Shown here in pieces: positions 16,973-25,831 of a stretch of DNA of 64,000 bases. The position numbers were made by a program, and so were the translations under genes. Within the stretch, counting starts at the first letter, position 1. Every line of letters starts with the position of its first letter. The stretch spans positions 205,172 through 269,171 of the forward strand of contig NZ_JAKNQL010000009.1 of the NCBI RefSeq assembly GCF_022662375.1, read 5' to 3'. The stretch comes from Pseudomonas sp. CROZ-RG-20F-R04-15 (GTDB lineage Bacteria > Pseudomonadota > Gammaproteobacteria > Pseudomonadales > Pseudomonadaceae). Under the pieces are notes generated by a model, which was not told where the DNA came from, ran no database searches, and worked only from the letters and a program-made list of their open reading frames with translations.

Positions 16973-18178
16973 TCAGTTCAGAAATTGTTGCAGCAAGTCG
17001 TTGAGAAACAGCTGTCCGCGCTCGGTGGCCGCCAGACGTGACGGTTCGACCTGCAACAGACCGCTTTGTTCTGCCGCTGCCCGGCCTTCGGCGAGGCTTT
17101 CCAGCGATAGACCAGTGCGCTCCGGATACAGGCGCGATTCGACGCCCGCGGTCAGGCGCAAGGCGTTCATCAGAAACTCGAACGGCATCTCGTCGTTGGT
17201 CAGCGCTTTTTCGCCAGCCTGGAAGCTTTTTGCCGGGTTGAGGTAGTCCTTCGGCAGACGGGTCTTCCAGGTACGCACGATGCGCCCGTCGGGATGACTC
17301 AGCTTGCCGTGGGCACCCGCGCCGATGCCGATGAAGTCGCCAAAACTCCAGTAATTGAGGTTATGCCGCGCCGGACGCCCGGCCTGTGCATAAGCCGAGA
17401 CTTCATACTGCGCGTAACCGTGTTCAGCCAGCAGCGCTTGCCCGGCTTCTTGAATGTCCCACAGCGTGTCGTCTTCCGGCAGCACCGGCGGCTGGTTCCA
17501 GAACACCGTGTTCGGTTCCAGCGTCAGTTGATACCAGGAAATGTGCGTCGGATTCAGTTCGATAGCCTGGCGCAAATCGCTCAAGGCATCGTCCAGCGAC
17601 TGATCGGGCAAACCGTGCATCAAGTCGAGGTTGAAGTTATCGAACCCGGCCTGACGCGCCATACCGGCCGCGCGCACGGCTTCGTCACCGTTGTGAATGC
17701 GGCCCAGCGCTTTGAGCTTTTCCTGCTGGAAGCTCTGGATACCGATCGACAGGCGATTGATCCCCAACTTGCGATAGGCGACGAACTTCTCTTGCTCGAA
17801 GGTGCCGGGATTGGCTTCCAGAGTGATTTCGATGTCGTCGGCAAACGGAATGCGCTGCTCGACGCCTTCCAGTAGCCGCCCGAGGGCTTCGGCGCTGAAC
17901 AGGCTCGGCGTGCCGCCACCAAAGAAGATCGAACTGATTTCACGGCCGTAAACAGCGTGAAGATCCTGATCGAGATCGGCCAGCAGGGCGTCGACGTATT
18001 CCTGCTCCGGCAACACCGGGCTGGCAGTATGCGAGTTGAAGTCGCAATACGGACATTTGCGCACACACCACGGGATGTGGATGTACAGCGCCAGGGGCGG
18101 CAGCGTTGGTAACGGTGCCCGAGGCGAAGAAGTGGCGCCGCCGACAATCAGCGACGGCGCAGAAGAGTCACGGGTCAT
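16973..18178 (-). CDS. hemW: Radical SAM heme chaperone HemW
   Basis: A 401-residue radical SAM protein. The cluster-binding CxxxCxxC is Cys38, Cys42 and Cys45 in HIPWCVRKCPYCDF. It resembles coproporphyrinogen dehydrogenase HemN but has the shorter HemW form, which inserts heme into apoproteins instead of oxidising coproporphyrinogen. A FFGGGTPSLF motif follows. The ATG overlaps the rdgB stop by 4 bp (ATGA). The first ~28 residues are a proline-rich extension before the conserved core. Confidence 0.92.
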   Translation of the reverse strand: MTRDSSAPSLIVGGATSSPRAPLPTLPPLALYIHIPWCVRKCPYCDFNSHTASPVLPEQEYVDALLADLDQDLHAVYGREISSIFFGGGTPSLFSAEALGRLLEGVEQRIPFADDIEITLEANPGTFEQEKFVAYRKLGINRLSIGIQSFQQEKLKALGRIHNGDEAVRAAGMARQAGFDNFNLDLMHGLPDQSLDDALSDLRQAIELNPTHISWYQLTLEPNTVFWNQPPVLPEDDTLWDIQEAGQALLAEHGYAQYEVSAYAQAGRPARHNLNYWSFGDFIGIGAGAHGKLSHPDGRIVRTWKTRLPKDYLNPAKSFQAGEKALTNDEMPFEFLMNALRLTAGVESRLYPERTGLSLESLAEGRAAAEQSGLLQVEPSRLAATERGQLFLNDLLQQFLN

Positions 18179-18771
18179 TTCAAGCCCAGACGCTGGCGCA
18201 GCAGATCCATTGCACGGGCGCGGTGGCTGATCTGGTTCTTGTCCGCCGGGCTCAGCTCGGCGCTGGAGACGTCACGTTCCGGCACCCAGAACAGCGGGTC
18301 ATAACCGAAACCGTGCTCGCCGCTGGCAGCGGTGAGGATGCGCCCGTGCCACAAGCCTTCGCAGAGGATCGGCAACGGATCATCGGCGTGACGCACCAGC
18401 GCCAACACGCAAACGAACTGCGCACCGCGCTCGGCTTGCGGCACATCCTTCAGCGCATCGAGCAGTTTCGCGTTGTTGGCTGCATCGCCTTTGCCGTCGG
18501 CATAACGCGCCGAATAGATGCCCGGCGCACCGCCGAGGAAATCCACCGCCAGACCGGAATCGTCGGCCAGCGCCGGCAACCCGGAAATGCGTGCGGCATT
18601 GCGCGCCTTGAGGATCGCGTTCTCGACGAACGACAGACCGGTTTCTTCCGGCTCGACCTTGCTCCACTCGCCAATCGAGCGCAGTTGCACCGATTCGCCG
18701 AGCATGGCCTGAAGTTCTTTGAGTTTGCCGGCGTTATGGCTGGCCAGTACGAGCTGCTTGATGTTCATCAT
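18175..18771 (-). CDS. rdgB: dITP/XTP pyrophosphatase
   Basis: A 198-residue Ham1/RdgB house-cleaning enzyme that hydrolyses non-canonical purine triphosphates (dITP, XTP) to monophosphates. It shows the N-terminal SHNAGKLKELQ and the core ALADDSGLAVDFLGGAPGIYSARYA in outline. The C-terminal SHRARA motif is also present. It is embedded in an overlapping series (DUF4426-rdgB-hemW), with ATGA junctions on both sides. A second ATG one codon later is an alternative start. Confidence 0.95.
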   Translation of the reverse strand: MMNIKQLVLASHNAGKLKELQAMLGESVQLRSIGEWSKVEPEETGLSFVENAILKARNAARISGLPALADDSGLAVDFLGGAPGIYSARYADGKGDAANNAKLLDALKDVPQAERGAQFVCVLALVRHADDPLPILCEGLWHGRILTAASGEHGFGYDPLFWVPERDVSSAELSPADKNQISHRARAMDLLRQRLGLK

Positions 18772-19202
18772 TCGCCGGGAAAGAGTTCTTGGTTGAAATT
18801 GATGGTGTTGATCTTGTCGCCGTTCTGCACCTTGATTTCAAAGGTGCGGGTTTCCTGCTGAGGCACCGGGTATTGGGCGATGTAGTAGATCGCACCCTGC
18901 TCGGTGACTTGCTTGAAATTCAGCGGCACGCTCTGGCTGGTCAGGTCTTTGACCGTGCCGGTGACGTTGGCGACCAGCGGTTTGCCGTCCTTGATTACCG
19001 AGACATTGATCACGCCCTGATTCTTGCTGCGGATCAGCTCCGCCGCCTTGGCGATGTCCGGTTGCAGGTACGTCGAGTTGAAGGTGTTGTAGTGCACCGT
19101 GACGTCGCCAAAGGTTTCCTGACGCTCACCCTTGATGACATCGGCCGCCATGGCGCTGGCGCTCAGGCAGGCAGTCAATAACAACAATGCTAAACGACCC
19201 AT
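18768..19202 (-). CDS. DUF4426 family periplasmic protein
   Basis: A 144-residue protein with a clear signal peptide (MGRLALLLLTACLSASAMAA, cleavage about residue 19-20) and a beta-rich mature domain (FGDVTVHYNTFNSTYLQPD). It matches the DUF4426 family commonly located between metW and rdgB. Function is unknown. The stop overlaps the rdgB start. Confidence 0.8.
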   Translation of the reverse strand: MGRLALLLLTACLSASAMAADVIKGERQETFGDVTVHYNTFNSTYLQPDIAKAAELIRSKNQGVINVSVIKDGKPLVANVTGTVKDLTSQSVPLNFKQVTEQGAIYYIAQYPVPQQETRTFEIKVQNGDKINTINFNQELFPGE

Positions 19203-19228
19203 GATCGTGCTCCTCGAAATGCCGGGAT

Positions 19229-19849
19229 TCAGACCGCGATTTTGTGGTCTGCAAGCTGCGGGCTGCTGACGCGGTAGATACCGATCTCACCTAACAGATT
19301 AGGCCATAGCTTACTGGCCCACCCGTGACGGTGCTGTTGATCCACGGCAAGCCGATCAATGACCTTCGCATCACGTTCGCGGCAAAGTTCTTCAAAGTCT
19401 TCGAAGGTGCAGAAGTGAATGTTCGGCGTGTTGTACCAGGTGTATGGCAGGAACTCGGAGACCGGCATGCGGCCTTTGCTCGCCAGGTACCAGCGGCAGC
19501 GCCAGTGACCGAAGTTCGGGAAGGTGATGATGCACTGGCGACCGACCCGGAGCATTTCGTCGAGGATCTTGTCCGGGTAATGCACGGCTTGCAGGGCCTG
19601 GGTCATGACGACGATGTCGAAACTGTTGCTGGCGAAATTGCCCAGCCCCTTGTCCAGATCCTGCTCAATGACGTTGATGCCCTTGGCCACGCACTCGGCG
19701 ATGTTCTCGGCGTCGTTTTCCAGGCCATAACCGGTGACATTCTTGTTGTCGCGCAGCCAGGTCAGCAGCTCGCCGTCACCGCAACCGAGGTCGAGGACGC
19801 GGCTGCCGGCGGGGATCCATTCCTGGATGATTTCCAGATCAGCTCTCAT
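19229..19849 (-). CDS. metW: Methionine biosynthesis protein MetW
   Basis: A 206-residue SAM-methyltransferase-like protein with motif I RVLDLGCGDGELLTWL (about 18-33). In proteobacteria MetW is encoded with MetX and is needed for, or stimulates, the homoserine acylation step. It lies 7 bp after metX on the same strand. A later ALQAVHYPDKILDEMLRVGR segment is typical of the family. Confidence 0.93.
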   Translation of the reverse strand: MRADLEIIQEWIPAGSRVLDLGCGDGELLTWLRDNKNVTGYGLENDAENIAECVAKGINVIEQDLDKGLGNFASNSFDIVVMTQALQAVHYPDKILDEMLRVGRQCIITFPNFGHWRCRWYLASKGRMPVSEFLPYTWYNTPNIHFCTFEDFEELCRERDAKVIDRLAVDQQHRHGWASKLWPNLLGEIGIYRVSSPQLADHKIAV

Positions 19850-19856
19850 GGCTTTC

Positions 19857-20996
19857 TCACAGCGTGATGCGGTTCATGTAATTGCCGAACGCCTGCAAGT
19901 AGCGCGGGATCGGAATCAGGAAGGCGTCGTGGCCCTGTGGTGCGTCGATTTCCAGATAGCTGACGTCTTTGCGCGCCGCCATCAACGCATCCACCAGTTC
20001 GCGCGAACGGGCCGGGGAGAAACGCCAGTCGGTGGTGAACGACATCACGCAGAACTTGGCCGTGGCGTTTTCAAAGGTTTTCGCCAGGTTATCGTCGAAG
20101 TTCGCCGCCGGATCGAAGTAGTCCAGCGCCTTGGTCATCAACAGATAGGTGTTGGCGTCGAAGCGTCCGGAGAACTCTTCGCCCTGATAACGCAGGTAGC
20201 TTTCAACCTGGAACTCGACACTGTGGAAGTCGTAGTTGAGCTTTTCGCTCTTCAGGCCACGGCCGAATTTCTCGCCCATCGAATCGTCGGACAGGTAAGT
20301 GATGTGGCCGACCATGCGCGCCAGCATCAAGCCGCGTTTGGGGATCACGCCGGCTTCCTGGAAAGAACCGCCGTGGAATTCCGGATCAGTGAGTATCGCC
20401 TGACGCGCGACTTCGTTGAAGGCGATGTTTTGCGCCGACAGCTTCGGTGCCGAGGCGATGGCCAGGCAGTGCCGCACGCGATCCGGATAAGTGATGGTCC
20501 ATTGCAGCGCCTGCATGCCGCCGAGGCTGCCGCCGATCACCGCCGCCCACTGGCCGATGCCGAGCAGGTCAGCGAGACGCGCCTGGCTGTGCACCCAGTC
20601 TTCCACGGTTAGCACCGGGAAGTCGGCGCCGAACGGTTTGCCGGTTTCCGGGTTGACGCTGCTCGGGCCGGTGGAACCGTTGCAGCCGCCGAGGTTGTTC
20701 AGGCTGACCACGAAGAACTTGTTGGTGTCGATTGGTTTGCCGGGGCCGATGCAGCTGTCCCACCAACCGGGCTTGCGGTCGTCGACGCTGTGATAACCGG
20801 CGGCGTGGTGATGGCCGGACAAGGCGTGGCAAATCAGCACGGCGTTGCTCGCTTGCGCGTTCAGCGTGCCGTAGGTTTCGTAGATCAGGTCATAGGCGCT
20901 CAGCGAACGGCCACAGGCCAGCGCCAGCGGAACGCTGAAGTGCGCGGTTTGCGGCGTCACCAGACCAACAGAATCGGGGGGAAAGGCAGTTGGCAT
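19857..20996 (-). CDS. metX: Homoserine O-acyltransferase (likely succinyltransferase) MetX
   Basis: A 379-residue alpha/beta-hydrolase-fold transferase that activates homoserine in methionine synthesis. The nucleophile serine is about residue 157 in IGGSLGGMQALQW. The histidine lies in APQGHDAF near the C-terminus, with an Asp in TTDWRFSP. In pseudomonads MetX of this type with MetW uses succinyl-CoA. That is family knowledge and was not deduced from a specific residue here. First gene of the leftward metX-metW group. Confidence 0.93.
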   Translation of the reverse strand: MPTAFPPDSVGLVTPQTAHFSVPLALACGRSLSAYDLIYETYGTLNAQASNAVLICHALSGHHHAAGYHSVDDRKPGWWDSCIGPGKPIDTNKFFVVSLNNLGGCNGSTGPSSVNPETGKPFGADFPVLTVEDWVHSQARLADLLGIGQWAAVIGGSLGGMQALQWTITYPDRVRHCLAIASAPKLSAQNIAFNEVARQAILTDPEFHGGSFQEAGVIPKRGLMLARMVGHITYLSDDSMGEKFGRGLKSEKLNYDFHSVEFQVESYLRYQGEEFSGRFDANTYLLMTKALDYFDPAANFDDNLAKTFENATAKFCVMSFTTDWRFSPARSRELVDALMAARKDVSYLEIDAPQGHDAFLIPIPRYLQAFGNYMNRITL

Positions 20997-21057
20997 CGAC
21001 CCTGCTCTCGTTGAAATGAGGCGTAAGTCTAAAGACCGGGGGGGTTAGCGGCAAGCA

Positions 21058-21309
21058 GCCCTCACCCTAACCCTCTCCCAGAGGTAGAGGGGACCGACCG
21101 AGGTGTTCTTTTGAGCTACGCCGACCTGAGCTATCGAGTTGAACTCAGGTTTTGAAAACCACCCAAATCGGCTCCCTCTCCCGGAGGAAGAGGTGACTGA
21201 CTGGGGTGGATGTTCGAGATACGCCGACCTGAGCTATCGAGTCGAACTCAGGTTTTGAAAACACCATAGATCGGCTCCCTCTCCAGGGGGAGAGGGCTGG
21301 GGTGAGGGG
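21058..21309. repeat. Extragenic repeat family C, compound copy
   Basis: It begins CCCTCACCCTAACCCTCTCC and ends with the inverse GAGAGGGCTGGGGTGAGGGG. Inside, a module starting ACGCCGACCTGAGCTATCGA is present twice (about 21119-21160 and 21222-21262). Each module contains a CCTGAG/CTCAGG dyad. Two shorter copies of the family flank the malonate locus. The element fills the gap between metX and the DUF167 gene. Confidence 0.93.
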
Positions 21310-21326
21310 TACAGGCGCCGCAAAAC

Positions 21327-21623
21327 TCAAGACAAGCGCCCAACCAACCCCGGCAGATCCGGCAACTTCTTCGGCGAGCAGATCTTCACGCGCTTCTGCC
21401 GGTTCAACTCACCGCTGAGCAAACTGACCTGGCTCTTGGAAACCCCGAACGCTTTGGCCAGAAAGCCCATCAGATAAGCATTGGCCTTGCCCTCGACCGG
21501 CGGCGCAGTCAGGCGAATTTTCAGACGATCGCCGTGCAGCCCGGCGAAGTCATCGCTGCGGGCTGCCGGTTGCAGGTGACACTCGAGGATCAAGTCGTCA
21601 CCGTCCCAACGGAACCAGCTCAC
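21327..21623 (-). CDS. DUF167 (YggU) family protein
   Basis: A 98-residue protein with the YggU pattern (RLTAPPVEGKANAYLMGFLAK at about 33-53). The family is small, cytosolic and of unknown function, and is usually encoded next to YggT as here. The start ATG overlaps the yggT stop (ATGA). Confidence 0.88.
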   Translation of the reverse strand: MSWFRWDGDDLILECHLQPAARSDDFAGLHGDRLKIRLTAPPVEGKANAYLMGFLAKAFGVSKSQVSLLSGELNRQKRVKICSPKKLPDLPGLVGRLS

Positions 21624-22210
21624 ATCAGCAGTCGGAGGATTTCCGGCATCATCGTCATCGCCGCCAGATTATTGATCACCAGCATGTCGATCAGCTTCAG
21701 CGCGAGGAAGGCGAAGATCGGCGACAGGTCCAGACCACCAAGATTCGGCAGGAAGCGGCGGAACGGTGCCAGGGCCGGCTCGCAGATCTGGTTGACCAGC
21801 TCAGCGCCCGGATTGTGGCTGCCCGGCGCGACCCACGAGAGGATCACGCTGATGATCAGGGCGAAGAAGAAGATCTTCAGGAACAGCGCGGTTACGCCGA
21901 TGATCGACCAGATGAACAGTTGCAGCGGGTTACCGGTGGTGCCGTAAGTCAGCAGCAAGGTCAGCGCCATCAACGCCAGTTGCACCAGAATCGCCAATAC
22001 CAGCGACGACATGTCGAGGCCGAACAGGCTCGGGATGATCCGGCGCAGTGGCTTGAGCAGCGGCTGGGTGGCTTTGACGATGAACTGGCACAGCGGGTTG
22101 TAGAAGTTTGCCCGTACCAGTTGCAGGACGAAGCGCAGCAGCACGATCAGCAGGTACAGGCTGCCGAGGGTTTGCAGCACGTAAACCGCTGCAGTGTTCA
22201 ATCCAATCAT
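21620..22210 (-). CDS. YggT family membrane protein
   Basis: A 196-residue integral membrane protein with two YggT repeats, each with two hydrophobic segments and a short NPLCQFIVKATQPLLKPLRR or EPALAPFRRFLPNLGG loop. Family members are linked to osmotic/ion tolerance and to cell-division-associated clusters, but the activity is not established. The start at 22210 (MIGLNTAAVY) has a strong AAGGAG site. The open frame extends upstream into proC without a start signal. Confidence 0.9.
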   Translation of the reverse strand: MIGLNTAAVYVLQTLGSLYLLIVLLRFVLQLVRANFYNPLCQFIVKATQPLLKPLRRIIPSLFGLDMSSLVLAILVQLALMALTLLLTYGTTGNPLQLFIWSIIGVTALFLKIFFFALIISVILSWVAPGSHNPGAELVNQICEPALAPFRRFLPNLGGLDLSPIFAFLALKLIDMLVINNLAAMTMMPEILRLLM

Positions 22211-22220
22211 GTAAGGCTCC

Positions 22221-23039
22221 TTATTTGCCCAGTTGTTCGGCCATTTCGGCCGAGCGGTGCGCGGCGGCGCCGAGTGCGGTTTCGACCAGGGCTTCGAAGC
22301 CATTGGCCTGGAATGATTTGATTGCAGCTTCCGTGGTGCCGTTTGGCGAGGTCACGCGACGACGCAGTTCGGCAGCATCGACATCGCTGGAGACGGCCAT
22401 GTGTGCCGCGCCCAGCGCCGTTTGCAGAGTCAGTTGCTCGGCGATGTCCTTTGGCAGACCCAGTTTGACGCCGGCGGCGGTCATGGCTTCGATCAGCAGG
22501 AAAAAATACGCCGGGCCGGAGCCGGACACAGCGGTCACCGCATCGAGTTGCTGTTCTTCGTTCAGCCACAGGGCGATGCCGACAGCGGACAGCAGCTCTT
22601 CAGCTTGCTGACGTTGCTCGGCGGTCACTTCGCTGGTCGCGTACAAACCGCTGACACCCTGACGCAGCAGCGCCGGGGTGTTCGGCATGCAGCGCACGAT
22701 CGGCTGCTCGCCGAGCCACGCGGTCATGCTTGCGCAAGTGATGCCGGCGGCAATCGATACCACCAGTTGATTCGGTTTCAGGCTCGGGCGAATCGCCTCG
22801 CACACGGATTTCATCGCCTGCGGCTTGACCGCCAGTACGACCACATCGACGCCGTCGATGGCCTGAGCGTTGTCGGCGAAGGTCTCGATGCCGTGTTCAG
22901 CGCTGACCCTGGCGCGGGTTTCTTCGCCCGGATCGCTGGCACGGATGTGGGCAGCTTCCAGACCTTTGGCGCGCAGGCCGCCGATCAGACTGGCCGCCAT
23001 GTTGCCCGCACCGATAAACGCAATACGTGTGTTGCTCAT
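22221..23039 (-). CDS. proC: Pyrroline-5-carboxylate reductase
   Basis: A 272-residue NAD(P)H-dependent enzyme for the last step of proline synthesis. It has the dinucleotide fold IAFIGAGNMAASLIGGL at the N-terminus. The C-terminal helical signature is AVSGSGPAYFFLLIEAM (about 160-176). It is followed 10 bp later by yggT and preceded by yggS. The yggS-proC-yggT-yggU series is a common operon. Confidence 0.95.
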   Translation of the reverse strand: MSNTRIAFIGAGNMAASLIGGLRAKGLEAAHIRASDPGEETRARVSAEHGIETFADNAQAIDGVDVVVLAVKPQAMKSVCEAIRPSLKPNQLVVSIAAGITCASMTAWLGEQPIVRCMPNTPALLRQGVSGLYATSEVTAEQRQQAEELLSAVGIALWLNEEQQLDAVTAVSGSGPAYFFLLIEAMTAAGVKLGLPKDIAEQLTLQTALGAAHMAVSSDVDAAELRRRVTSPNGTTEAAIKSFQANGFEALVETALGAAAHRSAEMAEQLGK

Positions 23040-23062
23040 GTGTGGTCCTTATCTGGAAACGT

Positions 23063-23749
23063 TCAAGATTGGGAATAATCGCGGGCGCCAAACAGGGCCG
23101 TACCGATACGCACCCAGGTGGCGCCTTGGGCAATGGCCGACTCGAGGTCGTGGCTCATGCCCATGGAAAGTGTGTCGAGCGGCAAATCGAGGCTCGCCTG
23201 CAATTTCTGCACAGCGGCGAAGGCCGCGTCTTGCTCGGCGCGATCGTCGGTCGGCTCGGGAATTGCCATCAAGCCGCGCAGTTTCAGCCGTGGCAGTGCG
23301 CTGATCGCGGCGGCCAATGCCGGCAGGTCAGCCGGCGTGCAACCGGATTTGCTGGCCTCACCGCTGACGTTGACCTGAATGCAGATATTCAGCGGCGGCA
23401 GTTCGGCCGGGCGCTGTTCGGACAGGCGTTGAGCGATTTTCAGGCGATCCACGGAGTGCACCCAGTCGAAATGCTCGGCAATCGCACGAGTCTTGTTCGA
23501 TTGAATGGGGCCGATGAAGTGCCAGATCAAGGGCAGATCCGCCAGTTCGAGCTGTTTGCTCAAGGCTTCCTGCAGATAGTTCTCGCCAAAGTCGCGCAGG
23601 CCGGCGGCATAGGCTTCGCGCAGGGCTTCAGCGGGTTTGGTTTTGCTCACGGCGAGCAGCTGGACGCTGTTTTCAGCGCGGTTTGCAGCTTTTACCGCTG
23701 CCTGGATGCGCGAACTAACCAGTTGAATGTTGTCTGCTATCGTGGACAT
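23063..23749 (-). CDS. YggS/PROSC family PLP homeostasis protein
   Basis: A 228-residue PLP-binding TIM-barrel protein of the YggS family, which buffers pyridoxal phosphate and affects amino-acid balance rather than catalysing a known reaction. The PLP lysine is in LLAVSKTKPAEAL (about residue 36). A later phosphate-binding LSMGMSHDLESAIAQGAT is also diagnostic. The ATG at 23749 is used; the TTG one codon earlier is unlikely. Divergent from pilT. Confidence 0.92.
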   Translation of the reverse strand: MSTIADNIQLVSSRIQAAVKAANRAENSVQLLAVSKTKPAEALREAYAAGLRDFGENYLQEALSKQLELADLPLIWHFIGPIQSNKTRAIAEHFDWVHSVDRLKIAQRLSEQRPAELPPLNICIQVNVSGEASKSGCTPADLPALAAAISALPRLKLRGLMAIPEPTDDRAEQDAAFAAVQKLQASLDLPLDTLSMGMSHDLESAIAQGATWVRIGTALFGARDYSQS

Positions 23750-23805
23750 CAAGAGGCGCCAGCGGTCTGAAGGTTCGCGGCATTCTACTGGAATTGAGGA
23801 GCGCT

Positions 23806-24840
23806 ATGGATATCACTGAACTGCTGGCCTTCAGCGCCAAACAAGGCGCTTCCGACCTGCACCTGTCGGCCGGTCTGCCGCCGATGATCCGTGTCGATGG
23901 CGATGTGCGGCGGATCAATCTGCCAGCGCTGGATCACAAGCAAGTGCACGAATTGATCTACGACATCATGAACGACACCCAGCGGGTCGACTTCGAGAAA
24001 CATCTGGAAACCGACTTTTCCTTCGAAGTCCCCGGTGTCGCGCGCTTTCGGGTCAATGCCTTCAACCAGAACCGTGGCGCCGGGGCAGTGTTTCGTACGA
24101 TTCCGTCGAAGGTGCTGAGCATGGAAGACCTGGCCATGGGCGACGTCTTCCGCAAGATCACCGATGCGCCGCGCGGGCTGGTGCTGGTGACCGGGCCGAC
24201 CGGTTCCGGCAAGTCGACCACGCTGGCGGCAATGATCGATTACCTCAATACCCATCGCCATCACCACATCCTGACCATTGAAGACCCGATCGAATTCGTC
24301 CACGAATCGCGCAAATGCCTGATCAATCAGCGCGAAGTCCATCGTGATACCCGCAGTTTCGCCACGGCTTTGCGCTCGGCGCTGCGCGAGGACCCGGATG
24401 TGATACTGGTAGGCGAGATGCGCGATCTGGAAACCATTCGCCTGGCGCTGACCGCCGCCGAAACCGGGCATTTGGTGTTCGGCACGCTGCACACCACATC
24501 TGCAGCGAAAACCATCGACCGGGTGGTGGACGTGTTCCCCGGTGACGAGAAGTCGATGGTGCGCTCGATGCTGTCGGAGTCGTTGCTGGCGGTGGTTTCG
24601 CAGACGCTGATCAAGAAGATCGGCGGCGGGCGGGTGGCGGCGCACGAGATCATGCTGGGGACGTCGGCGATCCGTAACCTGATCCGCGAGGACAAGGTGG
24701 CGCAGATGTATTCGGCGATTCAGACCGGTGGGTCGTTGGGGATGCAGACACTGGACATGTGCCTGAAGGATCTGGTGACCAAGGGTTTGATCAGCCGCGA
24801 GCATGCGCGAGAGAAGGCGCGTACGCCGGATAATTTCTGA
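23806..24840 (+). CDS. pilT: Type IV pilus retraction ATPase PilT
   Basis: A 344-residue hexameric ATPase that depolymerises type IV pili. The N-terminal PAS-like part contains SAKQGASDLHLSAGLPP. Walker A is GPTGSGKSTTLAAM (about 128-141). Walker B is in VILVGEMRDLET, and the His box in TGHLVFGTLHT. The PilT-specific AIRNLIRE motif near the C-terminus is intact, so it should be functional. The ATG at 23806 has a GAGG site. The gene normally next to it, pilU, is absent: a repeat and a cell-wall peptidase follow instead. Confidence 0.95.
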   Translation: MDITELLAFSAKQGASDLHLSAGLPPMIRVDGDVRRINLPALDHKQVHELIYDIMNDTQRVDFEKHLETDFSFEVPGVARFRVNAFNQNRGAGAVFRTIPSKVLSMEDLAMGDVFRKITDAPRGLVLVTGPTGSGKSTTLAAMIDYLNTHRHHHILTIEDPIEFVHESRKCLINQREVHRDTRSFATALRSALREDPDVILVGEMRDLETIRLALTAAETGHLVFGTLHTTSAAKTIDRVVDVFPGDEKSMVRSMLSESLLAVVSQTLIKKIGGGRVAAHEIMLGTSAIRNLIREDKVAQMYSAIQTGGSLGMQTLDMCLKDLVTKGLISREHAREKARTPDNF

Positions 24841-24845
24841 GGGAG

Positions 24846-24956
24846 TGATCGTTCCCACGCGCAGCAAAGGAATGCAGCCCGGGACGCTCTGCGTCCCTGC
24901 CGAAGCGGACGCGGAGCGTCCATTGAGGCATTCCCACGCGGAGCGTGGGAATGATC
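24846..24956. repeat. Extragenic repeat family B, copy 2
   Basis: A 111-bp composite dyad. The left end (TGATCGTTCCCACGCGCAGC) is slightly decayed and the right end (GCGTGGGAATGATC) is better kept. The inner GGGACGCTCTGCGTCCC is intact. It starts 5 bp after the pilT stop. Confidence 0.93.
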
Positions 24957-24965
24957 GGTATGGTG

Positions 24966-25583
24966 TTAGCGCTGAACGACGCGCATCTGGCTTTGTTCTT
25001 TCGGCAATACTCGCTTGGCAACCACGTAATGCTGTTCCCAATACGGCTTGTTCAGCGTATCGATGCTCACCGCTTTACCACGCCGTGGCGCGTGGATGAA
25101 GCGGTCGTTGCCCAGGTAGATGGCAACATGGTTGACCCGACGGCTCTTGATGTTGAAGAAAATCAGGTCGCCCGGTTTCAGATCCTTGCGCTCGACTTTC
25201 TCGCCGTGACCGCTGGCCATGGCGTTGGAGGTGCGTGGCAGGTCGAACGTAGCGTCGTTGAACGCGTATTTCACCAGACCGCTGCAATCGAAACCTTTAC
25301 TTGGGCTGCTGCCGCCCCAACGATAAGGTGTACCGAGGACGTTGACCGCACGGCTCAGCACATTGCTGCTTTCCTTGCTCGCCATCGGTGGCACCAGCTT
25401 GCTGTGGCTCTTGCTGCTCAGCGTGGTGGTTTTGCTTTTGCTGCTTTTGCTCGATGGAGCCGAAGCATGGGATTTAGGGGTAAAGCCGTTAACGTTAGGA
25501 AGACGTTGCTCACGATTGGTGGCGTGGGCGGCCAGTGGCATTAATAGGCAGATGGTTAGCCATGTCTTGAAAAATGGTCGCAT
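24966..25583 (-). CDS. NlpC/P60 family cell-wall endopeptidase
   Basis: A 205-residue exported peptidase. It has a signal peptide (MRPFFKTWLTICLLMPLAAH), a Ser/Lys-rich linker (about 40-62) and a C-terminal NlpC/P60 domain. The catalytic Cys100 is in GFDCSGLVKY, the histidine in NHVAIYLG (about 148) and a third polar His in RFIHAP. It would cut peptide stems in periplasmic peptidoglycan. The start at 25583 gives a compact signal peptide. An ATG at 25637 would add 18 residues before it. Confidence 0.82.
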   Translation of the reverse strand: MRPFFKTWLTICLLMPLAAHATNREQRLPNVNGFTPKSHASAPSSKSSKSKTTTLSSKSHSKLVPPMASKESSNVLSRAVNVLGTPYRWGGSSPSKGFDCSGLVKYAFNDATFDLPRTSNAMASGHGEKVERKDLKPGDLIFFNIKSRRVNHVAIYLGNDRFIHAPRRGKAVSIDTLNKPYWEQHYVVAKRVLPKEQSQMRVVQR

Positions 25584-25701
25584 TAGGCGTGGCTCTTCAG
25601 TGATAGCGCGCAACTTTATAACAGAGTTTTTTTTCATTCCGAGTCCGTTGGTCGATTCAGTTGGCAGCCAACGGAACCAAATAAGCGGCAAATGGACGCA
25701 A

Positions 25702-25729
25702 TTGTCGGACAGAAGTCAGGTGCTATAAG
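25702..25729 (+). promoter_or_regulatory. Candidate sigma-70 promoter of the TM2 gene
   Basis: TTGTCG (25702-25707) and TATAAG (25724-25729) with a 16-bp spacer lie about 100 bp upstream of the TM2 gene. A hairpin GGTAGC/GCTACC (25738-25743 and 25768-25773) with an inner ACGG/CCGT stem would fall in the leader. Support is by motif only. Confidence 0.35.
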
Positions 25730-25831
25730 GCTTTGACGGTAGCAACGGTAACATTTGCCGTACGTCGGCTACCTGTAAAAAAGTCACAAAGAATTCAAGA
25801 ATATTTATCTATCGTGTGAATCGAGGTCTTC

